64,000 bases of DNA. Origin: Agelaius tricolor (taxonomy: Eukaryota > Chordata > Aves > Passeriformes > Icteridae). The notes under the pieces were generated by a model. It was not told the DNA's origin, made no database searches, and was given only the letters and a program-made list of their open reading frames with translations. Below are positions 22,301-34,300 of this stretch, piece by piece. Location: NCBI GenBank assembly GCA_023055355.1, contig JALJCS010000015.1, positions 20,449,516-20,513,515 on the forward strand, read 5' to 3'. Position 1 is the first letter of the stretch, and each line of letters starts with the position of its first letter. A program made the translations under genes and the position numbers.

Positions 22301-25300
22301 AATCCTGGAATGGTTTGGGTTGGAAGAGACCTTAGAGCTCATCCAGTGCCACCCCTGCCATGGCAGGGACACCTCCCACTGTCCCAGGGTGCTCCAAACC
22401 CTGCCCAGCCTGGCCTTGGGCACTGCCAGGGATCCAGGGGCAGCCACAGCTGCTCTGGGCACCTGTGCCAGGGCCTGCCCACCCACATAGAGAGGAATTC
22501 CTTCCCAATATCCCAGCTAACCCTGCCCTCTGGCAGTGGGAGCCATTCCCCCCTGTCCTGGCACTATCTGCTCATATAAAAAGGCCCTTTCCCTCCATTC
22601 TCAAGGCACTGCAAGGCTGCAGTGAGGTTTCCCTGGAGCATTCCCATCAGCAGACAGAGCTTTCCACACAATAACTGGATTTCACTGCCAGAGACACAAA
22701 CTCTCCTTTCCTGGCTGCAGTTGTTCCACCTGCAACAGCTCCTGGCCCTTCCCTTGCTCCTCAAACCACTGCCCTGGGAGCAAACCCAGCATAGGAAGGA
22801 CTTGACCCTTCAGCTTTCTGCTGAAATTCAGAACTCCCAAACCTTTGCTTCCTTCAACTCTTATCAAGTAGGAGCAATGAGAGACTTTGAAGCAGCTTTC
22901 CCACATTTCACAGCTACCTGGAGTGCACAGGCCTGGGGCTGAGCAGTTAAATCTCCTCCAGAGGATGGTGAAGCTACAGCAAGGTACAGGAAAAAAAGCC
23001 AAAAATGCAGTGGTGGACACAAATCTCTCACCTGTGGTCAGGGCTGCTGAGGGAGCAGTGCTGGAGCCTCGAAGGCAAGAACACAAGCAGAAAACACGGG
23101 TGAGTTTCTATCACAGTTCCTGAGCAGCAGATAAGGAGGTGAGCACGTGCTTAAGGCTGACACTGGCATGGTGGAGGAGAGATTTTGGGTGCATCCCAAA
23201 ATCTGGGAGCTCCAGGCACAGCTGAGCTGCCCAGCCCGCCCTGCACACACACACAGCTCTGCACAGCAATTCAAGCAGCAGCTCCCAAAATCTACCTGGG
23301 AGAGGAGTCCCAGCCAGGCAGAAAAGAAGCAGGCACAAGGACTTCTCTCTCCTCCTGTTCTTAATTATCCTCAGAGTTACTACAATGGAAAGAATTTTTA
23401 AATTTGGGCATTTTCTTGTCCCCATTTATAATGCATGTTTACTTTTAGCACATTATTTAGTTTGGACCCAGCAAACAAAACACTCAGCTGCAGTTTCATG
23501 TTCTCCCTTGCTAGCCCAGGGCTGTTGTACTTGGCTTGCAAAGGCTTTATGGAAATGTTTAAATTTAAACAAAACGACTGTTTTCATTTCAAATTAGAAA
23601 AATAATAAACCATCCTTGGTAGGTTTGGTGAACTCTTGAAAAATAATGAAACCAAACCACCCTCCTGCCCTCAGCTGCAGATCTGAGCTGCCTCATGGTC
23701 CCTCCTAAATGTAAATGATAAATTATCATTAGCCTGCCTCAATTAAACCACCCCAATGGAATGCAACCTCCAGAAATGTTTTATTTATGACCAGTTTGCA
23801 GGCTGGAGCACGGTGCCCAGCTAATGAAGGATCACTTTCTGCAGGGCTCAGAGATGCTCACCAGGGGGAGGGGGCTGTGCTGTCCCTGGGATCCTGCAGC
23901 AGGACTGATTGCATCCTTCTGTAATGAGAGCTGGGACAAGGGGGGCTGGCAGTGCCACTGGGGGGTTATTCTGAAGTGATCATATCTGCATTTGTGTACA
24001 GGCAGCACAGAGCAATCATGTGGTGTCTGAACCTCCCTGAGTGGATCTTTCATCAAGCACCAAAGTGAGAGATGCGAGGGTCAAACCCTTGGGTACCTCA
24101 GGGCATGGGGAGTGTGGGGAGCAAATTCCTGCTCTTTATACTCCAGTTTGCTCAAACACATGAGAAACATCAAGGTCCAAAAGAGTAAAGAGGTTAAAAA
24201 GAGCAGGAAGACAAGAGCAGAGCCTCACAGCAAAACCGAGCACAAATTTTAATGCGAATTTGCATTAAAATGGCACAGTTGTCTGGGGCAGCAGCAGCTC
24301 CTTATTCACACAAACCCTCGGACTTGGTGCATGGTAAAAGTGTGAAGCAAAGCCCCCTGAGCCCAGCACGGAGCTCTGCACTCCCTGCAGCCCCCCAGGC
24401 TGCTGAGAAGTGCCCCAGGCAGAGACTCACCCCTCCTGCAGGGATGTGGCCGGGCCACCAGGCGATGGCCGGCTCCCTCATGCCACCCTCGAAGGTGGTT
24501 TGTTTGCCACACAGGAAAGGCCCATTGCTTCCTCCTAGAGACAGAAAAAAAGCCTTAAACCCCACAAAACACCAGCATTTCAAAAGGACACTGTCACCCG
24601 GGCTGGTCTGAAATGAATTCTCATTTCTGCATGGATGCTTCTTCAAAGGACGTGGCCAGAATTGGGTTTTTTGTCATTATTTCCTTGTTTGTTGTGTTGT
24701 GTTCGTGAGGGTTTTTTTTTCAATATCCATTTGTGATGAAATTTTAGGAGTGTCTTTTCAGCACAGGGAGAAAGTGACAGTTAAACACACCTTGCTATGA
24801 ACAACCAAATGAAAACCAAGCCCCAAACAAACAGGAACTACCTCACTGGTGTTCTCCTTTCCTCTAAGGGTGTTAACTCCTGTCTGCAACCAAAGGAAAT
24901 CTGACACTTTCAGGCAGAAATAGCATTTTTTCATAATGATTTTAAATTTTATAGTACCAGAACAATATTAGATGAAGGTGTAAGAATGAGAAAAATAATT
25001 CTGCATTCCCCGAATGGTCACTCAGAGATGGCCAGAGCTTTGCAGGAATATCTGGAGTTTTAACCCAACCCTGGAGCTCAGCTGGCCAAGAACAATCAGG
25101 GAGGTCTCATAACTGATTCCAGGTCACACAAAGTCAAAGCCAGTGGCTGAGCTGCAATCAGAACTCAGGTTACTCCCTGCTCTGTGGTTCAATAACCACA
25201 AGCCAAGCCTGGCTCCAAAGAGAAGAGAGCAGGTTCTAAAATCAATTTGCAGTGATTTGTTTCAGAGAAACCATCACTTAAACAAAAGAAAATTTGTTAG

Positions 25301-28300
25301 CTAACAAAACTCGTTTCTCTTCTTGATATTTTTCATGAGAGCTAAAGAATGAGGGACTCTTGAAGTCTCTCTAATTGCTCAGAAGGCTGAAATATGCATT
25401 TGGCAGATGGAGAGTAAACACCTTGCTAAGTTACTGAGCCTGGTTCCCAGTAAATTACAGAATATTCCCTCCCTGACAGTGCAAATACACACAGGTAACA
25501 GCAACACTGGGGCAAGGAAAAATTCCATTTGGCCAAGGACACCTCCTCCAACAGTGACCAGAAGCACTGAACATAAATTATTCCCAACATAAATACTCTG
25601 TCTTTTGAGGCTTCTCCTACCTCATAACACAGACTCCACACACAGGGCTTTTTTCTCCTCAAGAGAGAGAGGTTTAAGCCTTGATTTGCCAAGGCCAGGT
25701 TTGCTCAGCTGAGCCTCACCTTGTTTGGGAGCTGAAATGAGAGCAGCCCCGTTATCAGAGGTGAAGAACACAAAGGTGTTCTCACTGATGCCCAGCTGCT
25801 GGAGGTGCTTCAGGATTTTCCCAACGCTGTCATCGATCTCCCTCACAGCATCCCCATACCTGAGGCAAAAGGAGATGCAAAACACTCAGAGCAGCAAAAA
25901 AAGGGTCAGCACAACGTGTTCAGATTTCATTTGTACCCGTGCTGCAGAAATCCTTCTCATGCATCAGGTTTTCTGCTGCCACTGCAAACCTTTGTGTCTC
26001 TGGCCTGCAGAGAGCAGCCCTTGGGTATTGAGGGTCAGGGTTTGCTCAGCTGTGAGCCACTCCTGGACAGAGGAATTCAGCCATAAAATTCACAAACAGA
26101 GGCAAACCCACCTTGCCACAGACTGGGAGGTAATAACATGGTTTTCCTTATGGTTAGAAACTCTTTGAAGCAACACTCCCAGTGTCTACAGAGCTCTTTG
26201 CCTCCTCCAAACTGCCTTTTTAGGAGTGTTTTCTATTTGCTGGTCCCATTTATAGGCTTTTAAAAGAGGCACTGATCATACAAAAGCCTCCTAAAAAATC
26301 ATCTGTGCCACAGACAGCATTTCACTCCTCACACAACTGGCAAAGGAGCCTAGAGCCCCCCTCCTCCCCCTGGGGTCACATGAGCTTCACTTCAGGTTAA
26401 AGCCAAATTATGAAACAACAATTCAAGCAAATAATGCATTTCAGCACACACACACTTGAGGAGTGATCCATGCCTTGGATCTACCAACCACTGCTCAGGT
26501 TGGCTGTGGCAGCTGCAGGAGGAATTAATTAAAACAACCCCAAAAAGCAGAACTTACAGCCCTCTCTGACTCGTGCCCAGGAACTGTTTGGAGGCATAAA
26601 CAGGAGCGTGGGTAGCATCAATTGCCCAGTACAAAAAGAATGGCTGCTGGCTGGCCTGCTGCTTGCTAATAAAATCCAGAGCTTCCTGTAAACAACAATA
26701 AAAATGAATTTATCCTCTGCCATCAAAATTTCTCCAAAAAAAAAAAAGCAGAAAAGTCACCTTGGCTTAGAAGCCAGCACTAAAATAGTACCTGCAGGTA
26801 GAGCTGAGTCAGGTTGGCTTCACCTGTCTTCAGATCAATTTTGAAGTCTTCATAGTATCTTAAGATAAAAGGAATCAGAGAGGGGAAAAAATCAATCCTA
26901 AGGAATAAACATCAGAAATAGGATTTTTTTCCCCTTTTATGGATTTTTTTCCTCTGTGTAAGGAGGTGACAAACAAGTCACAGTTAACACTCAGCAAACT
27001 CTCTTCAGATATTAGAAATATGTCATCATAATTTTTCTTATGGGAGAAAGTGGTGACAGAGCTTGATGCAAATTAATGACTTCAAGTTTTGGACAAACCT
27101 GAGGGACTGGCCTTTTGCTGTAGGGGACAAAATGCTTCAAAATCTCCTGGTGATTCATAAAGAGCTGGTTGAAATGTGAATAAAATTTCAGAAGTACACA
27201 ACAACTTTCAGTGAGACAGGGAAATGCTGGAAGCAGAACCTGGGCTGCTTTGGAAACATTATTTTAGAGGGATCTTCAGCCAACAGTAAAGCAGAGAAGG
27301 GCCTGGGGAAGTGCTCAGGGGAATAACAGCAGTGAAATGAGACAACACCAGAGTGAAAAATGAATGGACAAGAAGGGCCCAGACTGCAGACTGGGAGCAG
27401 GGAATGGAGCTATGCAAACACACAAAATGTTATTCCAAACAGGAAGAGAAGGAACAAAGAGGTCTTTCAGTACAGAATGGGAGCAGCTTCCAAGAGTGGA
27501 AGCCTTTAGGGTGCCAGGGATGAGCAAACAGCTCTGGGAGGGCAGCTCCACATCCCTGCACCGTCCACATGACACTTCCAGGCTGGTCTTGGTGTTGGAC
27601 CTTTATTAACCACAGCACCAGAGGATCCCAGAATGCTCTGGCTTGGAAGGACCCCCAAAGCCCATGCAGGTGTGTCATGGCAGCAGGGAGAGCCCAGAGC
27701 AGCCCAGAGGCAGGCCAGGAGCTGGGTTATGTAGGAGTGATGGGGTTGGACAGTGGGGACAGACAGAGATGAGAGATCTCTGCAGCCAGGTCAGGAACTT
27801 GGGGTTCATTGCAAAGGGCCTGGGGGCAGGGCCCTGCTGGGAGCTGCCAGGCACAGCTGGAGCAGGACTGAGGGAAGTAAAGAGAGGGGTACAGAGAGGG
27901 AAGGCAAGAGCATGGTAAAAAGGGTGAGAGAGCAAAACAGAGGATGAGAGAGCGAGGTTCCTGTTCCAATACAATAAATCTGTGTTGAATATTCTGATTC
28001 TCACTAACCAATCTAGTACAAGATACAAATCCTACAGCATTTCCATACAGTCTGTGAGAATCATTACATTACCACACTGGGTTACATTTTAAACCCTACA
28101 AACTCCTCTTTGGGCCCCTTTTGCCAAGCTGTAGGGTCTGCTCTGACCCTTGGAGCTGCCTGCAGGTGTTGTTCCATGAATAGGGGATCACCTTCAGTGG
28201 CCATGCCATTGTTTTCCAGTTGTTCAGTAACTGAGGTTTCTCAAAGCTTGCTTTCATTTCCATCTCATTTACAGTCCCCATTTTCTCACAATCCTTGGCC

Positions 28301-31300
28301 AGGCAGTGACATTTACAAGGCTGTCCTGTCTCCCTTGCCCACAGGTTACCTGCCAGCCATGTCCCAGTCCCTGTACACGGGGATGTTGGGGCGCTCGCTG
28401 CTGTCGTAGGGCCCGAAGTGGCAGTTTGGGGACCCAAACCACTCATCAAAGCCGTGCCTCAGGGGGTGGAACTGGGGCCTGTGCCCCAAGTGCCTGGCAA
28501 CAGAAACAGCAGGTCACAGTCAAACCTCTACTGCACAGAAGCCACACCTCAGCTCATCAGAACAGCATGCAAGAACACAGTCTCTGCCTAAGAAATCAAA
28601 ACTCAAAGCATTTCAATCACATAAATGACTCCAGAGCAGTGTCTTGAGCTCTCTCACACTTGTTGCAAGCACAGCCATGCAGACTCACCCCAGTGCTCAC
28701 TTATATTCCATTTTATTTACTCTCCAATCACTGTTTTCCATTTTTTCCTTCCACTGGTGTCTTCTCCCATGCTGTCTGATGATCAGCACTGATGGACTAC
28801 ACTGCCCCAAACCACTGCAGAGATGCACATAATGTTTCACTTAAGGATTCTGATCTATGACAAGTCCCTTTTATCCCACTGAGCTGTAAAAACACAAGGC
28901 AGGGCTCATGAAATGCACCATTCCATCCTCATCCCCTTTATGGAGCATTCATGCTGCCAAAACGGTACAAAGAGACCTGAATGGAAATGAAATGAGGTTT
29001 TTGTGTGCACATGTGGACATAAAACACATTTAGCTACTCCTGATGACTGCTCCTCTCTACTGTGCAGCTTGAAAATCTTCCATCCTTAACTTCCAGATGA
29101 AGCTCCTCTCTAATCTCCAGGTTTTGTACTGCAAATTCTACATTTCCTGCATTTATAGCACCTTGAAGACAGAATCCCCGTGCTCTCTGTCTCTAATGGG
29201 GATCTTGGTGGCTCAATGTTTATTTAACCATTCCATCTTCCCCTCATGAGCCTGGATCTGCCCCTGTGCACTTTGTGTCACCCTCCTCTGCACCTTCTGA
29301 GCATAAAGGGCATAAAATGCATTCCCTGGGGTAAAACGATCCTTGGAGTTACTCTGAGCTGTTCCAAATGAGTTATTACAGAAAGAATCCTCATTTCAGC
29401 TCTGGTTACAGCTTGGTGATGTAACTGCCACTGCAGGTCTGACCTGCAGGATTCCATCCCTTCCCCTTTGGTAGATGTGGGAACACAAAGTTATTCCTGG
29501 CTGTTCCTACAACAGGGCAGATGGAAAAAACATCTCATTCTACAAAAGCCCTAAAAGAACTTACAGAGACATTAAACAGTGACTGAGATCCAGATCAGTC
29601 TCTGCATCTTACAGCACAAAAAACTGAGATTTAATGAAACACAACAAATTCCTCACTGGTCATGGAAAATACTTGACTTGCAAAGTTATAATTAAACCAT
29701 GGAATTTACTGTCACAGGACACCCTGAAGAGATTATAGAAGGGATGATGAAACAATAAGAAAATTTTCTGCTGGAAAACCTCTGTGAGGCCAGGATGAGA
29801 CCCCAGTTTTACCCTGCATTTCTTCACACCTCTCCAGGGTATCACTCCCAGCCCTGACCAGGAGAAGTTTTTGAGTGCACAATAATGCCCTGCACATTCC
29901 TGCTTAGTCCTATTCCTGCTAACAGCTGCAGGTCCTTCCAGATTTGCCTTTTTTTTTTTCCAAGGAACTGGCACCAATCTGCATTTGCCTTGTTTATTCC
30001 TTTTCCCTGGGTGTATGAATTTCCATTTATTAGCACTGAACTGCAGCTGATTGCACCCAGCCCACTGAGCTGATCCCTCAAGGCCATTCTCCTGCCTGGA
30101 TTTGTGCTGATAAATAATTCACTGTCTTAGGGTGCTTTGCTTTCCTCCCAATTCCAGCAGGTGAATCCAAGCACAATTCAAACTCAGTCTTCTCTAACTT
30201 ATTAATGAAACTGATAAAGAAATTCCTGTTACTTTCCACAGGAATTCAGTTCACTAATAAAGTCCCCAAATATAGCAAGAGTCAAAGATGAAAACCACGT
30301 AGATGCTCAAGGCAAATTCCAACAGAATATCCTGGTGTTTTCTGATCAAATAAGTGGTGTGAGGTGTGGATAAAAGCCCAGAGTTGAGGAGTTTATAAAT
30401 ACAAATACACACATAAAACCTCATCAACTCTTTGTATGAAGACATGTGTAAGCACTTGTAATGGGAACACTCAGGAATTGATCCCAGCAGGGGGAAGATC
30501 CATCACACTTTCCAATGTTGGACATTTCAGCTTCAAAACAGTTTTTTTTCCCCCTGTAATTCTGTTTTTATTGCTGCTCCTTCCCAACACACACAGGGTG
30601 AAATCTCAAAGCAAGAGACCTCCAAATAAATTTACCATTTGCCAATGATCTTATTGGTGTAACCAGCTTTCTTCAGGAGCTCTGGAAGCAGTAATTCAGA
30701 ATCTGGGATTCCTCCTACTATGTCCTGTGGTGTGTATGCTGTGGAAAACAAATCAAAACCACCTTTTTGACTCTTCAAAATATTACAGCACACAGCTCAT
30801 GTACTGGATCAGAATAGCAACTCATTTGGAGTCCCAGCAATGGCATTCCTTGGAAGTCCTCCCATGGGATAGAGAGAATAAACTGATCCAGGGAGACCAA
30901 AGGGACATTTCCACCCACTTATGCACGAGGGCAAATAAAATAGGGAGCAGCCACCCCAGACTGGAGGTGAGACCCTTGAAAGGGAGATGTCATAGAAAAT
31001 CAGGTGCTTTAGGAGTGGTCTTTATGCTGCAAATTTCCTTTGTGTTTTCTAAAACGAAGGCAGCTTTTTCCTAACCCAAATAACCAATAAAGGTGCTCAG
31101 ACTGCAAGGGCTGATCTGCTATTATGGGTTGGAGTTGATGATCCCAAAGGTCTTTTCCAACCTCATTCACTCTGTGATTCTGAGGGAAATGAAGAGTGTC
31201 CCTCAGCCCCTGAGGCTCTCAGGTGTGACTGTGCTCAGGGAATCAACCCCAGGCTGCTGCTTCCTGCCCAGCCACGTCCCAGCACGTGGCATTTCTCACT

Positions 31301-34300
31301 CTGGGACCCAAACCAACCCAGGGACCTTCCCTGGAAGCACCAGGGGCACGAGGGATGGAAACCTGCTCTGAAACTGGGTGGAAATCTGCCTGCTGAATAA
31401 ACCTGTGAGCAGCCAGCTCTCCCCTGTGGGTTTTACACCCCCACCTGATTGTCCTTCACCAGACCCCAGCTCCCCTGCCCAGAGGAAACATTTCTCAGCC
31501 AGCAGAAACAAATGGATCAAGCAGCCTGGTTTATCCCCTTCATTTGAGGAGGAGGAAGCAATAAAATTCACACTTATTACAGCACTTAACAGGGTTTGGT
31601 GGCATTCTGGAACATCCACGGGGAAGATCCCCTTTGTCCAAAGAGAAACTTCCTGCAAGGCCCAGAGGGAAATCAGGAGAGGAAGGGAGGTGAGGGATGA
31701 GGCTCCTACCGTTCCTGGCGTGTCCATTGGTGGTGTAAAAGCCGTTCCTGACCGGGAGCCGGCCCGTCAGCAGGGCTGCCCTTGCTGCAAACAACACAAG
31801 CACTTCTTTACAGCCATTCTCTGCTTCATACCCAGGAATTGAAACCTGAATATAGCTATTATATTGTTATATAATATCACTGTAGGAGGATGAGGGCTGC
31901 ACACCGACTGGAGTGTGTCAGTGTCCCCTTGTCACAGCCAGCCACTAAATCACTCACACTCTCCCAAGAGCCATGGGGAGAATCACTTCTGATGCATCAT
32001 TTGAGTTATTCCAGCTGAAATTTGGCCCCTTTATTAAATTAGCCACACTGAAGAGTCATTGCTTTGAATAGTCAAAGGAGGAACCCTTACAGCTCAGTTA
32101 TATATATATTTATAATGTATTTAAGAGGAAATCCTAGCACAAACTGATTAGATGCTCAAGGCTAAGCTTTCGAGCTTGACTGAACAAAAATCATGAAATA
32201 TAAAGAAAGAGCTGTCCAGCTTTGACAATAAAAGTCAAGTCCTGACTGCAGGGAATATTTAAACAGATGTTTAACTTCAAGCATCTGCAGTGCCACCACT
32301 GGCTTAGCAGGATTTCAGCATATTTTAAATGCCTTTTCTGAGCAAGGACATCATTTACACACTGGCAAGTGCTATCCAAAATGAGAGCCCAAATAAAAAG
32401 CCCCTGTTCTTCATTTTTGCTTCAGTTCTTGGCAGCTAATCAGGGAAAAAAGAAAACAAAAAGAAAGAAACCACCTCACAGAAAAAAAACAACAAGGAGA
32501 AAAATATCTGCCTCTCCCAGACCCAAACGCTCCTTTTATCTCTTGTCCCTGTCCCAGGAGTCTTGTAAGACACCAGGGTCAAAAGCAGGACACAAACTGC
32601 TGCCTTTCCTTGCATGAAAGTCTCACCAGAGCCAACAGAATCAGACCAAATATGTCCAGCAACAGATCAGATCCTGCTTTGTTTAACCCAAAATGAGAAA
32701 GATTAAAAAAATGTAAAGACTGGGGCTGGAGCACTGAACTGAAATGGTACAAAAATCCTTCAGCTGCACTGATCACTGAAGCAGTGCTTTGTACAAACTG
32801 AGGGCTGTCGGGTTTCCAATCCAAACAGAAATAAGAAGGGAGCAAAATGCGAGATCAAAGCAGCAAATCTGATCTCTGGCCTGAGGGCAGGCACTGGTTT
32901 GGTTGTTAGCCCACGTCAGAGGCTGGCAAACACCCCAAACCCCTCAGAGGGAGGAGATGTTCCTCATGCTGACTCGGTTCCAAGTGCAGTGTACTTACAG
33001 GGAGAGCAGAGGGGGCTGGCAGTGTAAAAATCCAGGAACAGCATCCCTTCTGCAGCCATCTGGTCTAGGTTAGGGGTTTCCTTAGAAGGCTCTCCCAAAG
33101 CTCCCAAATCCCCCCAGCCCATCTGTAAAAGGAACACACCAGAAGATGTCAAAGTCCTTTCCACAAACACATTTTTGGGCCCACGTAACACTTTCATTGT
33201 ACCCTTTAATTTATAAATGTTTACAGTGCTCATCTCCCTACTCATCACCTCACAAATGTGACACAAATGTGACACAAATGATCTCTGCCAGCCCTGTGGA
33301 GCAGGGAACTCTCACACTTTCCCCTGGTGGGTGGGAAATTGAGGATTAAATGATTTATTAACAGGGATTAAAGCACTTGCAAGAAGCCCAGTGCCTTCAC
33401 TGTTACTCAGAGGCCTGAGGCACACCCGGAGCAAGGAGGAAGAGGAAGTTACACGTGGTTTACTCAGGGCTGTGCAGCTGCCATGTCTGAGCCCTCAGTG
33501 CCTGCCCTGCTGTCTGTGCTGGAGGCCAGGATTCCACCTCAGCCTCTGGGCCTGTCCCTCTGCAGGACTGAAAACACAAGGACAAGGCCTGAACTCCAAG
33601 GCAGCACTGCAGGAAAAGCCAGAGGAACCTGCCAGAGGCAGCACCAGTCCCTGTGCTTATCTGCAGGGCTGTGCCTCCACCCTGCTCTTCCTCCTGATCC
33701 CCAGGGTCACACACACCAGGAGAACCACAACATTCCCATCAGGGCTCTGTGCTCCCTGCTGGGAACCATTCCTGGCAAAAGCTCAGCTCCAGGCAGAAGG
33801 TTCTGGAAGGGAGCAGCTCAACGAGCACCACAGGTGCTGGGAGTTCTGCTGTGCTTTGGGAAAGGCAAGGTGTGTGTCAGGTGAGCCATGGATGCATCCA
33901 GATCCTCAGGGAACCACCTGGTGCCATCCCCTTGGACAAGGAAATCATTGCAGAGATGGCTTCTGAGTTAAGGAGCAATTAAATGGTTCCCTCTGGGATA
34001 AGGGATTAAAATGGATCCAATGGATTCACCCCCAAGTTCTTGATTTTTCTTTATCATCAAGGAAGAAAGACGAAAAGAACCTCACATTGCTCTAATTCCA
34101 GAGTCACAGAGGGTGAAGGGAAAAAACCCAGGGAGAGGTGTTTGTAATGAACATATTAAATAAATCAATAGTTCACAGAAGCTGCAGACAGGAAGGAGCC
34201 TTGTGCTGTACCAACACTTCCAGAGTGGGAGAACCCCTGTCCCAGAGAGCTTTCCTCTGGAAAATTACAAATGCCAGCCTGGGAGGGGGAAACACTCCTG

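Larger units (their letters stand above)
18060..24430 (-). other. GALNS: GALNS intron 9
   Basis: A 6.4-kb intron. It holds CR1 pieces (19570-19630, 19672-19860, 22298-22640), a 40-bp minisatellite (19857-20660), a unique motif-rich block (20780-22010), and two AT-rich palindromes (23714-23730 with paired TGATAA sites, and 24247-24270 with an octamer). No coding exon is seen. Confidence 0.75.
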
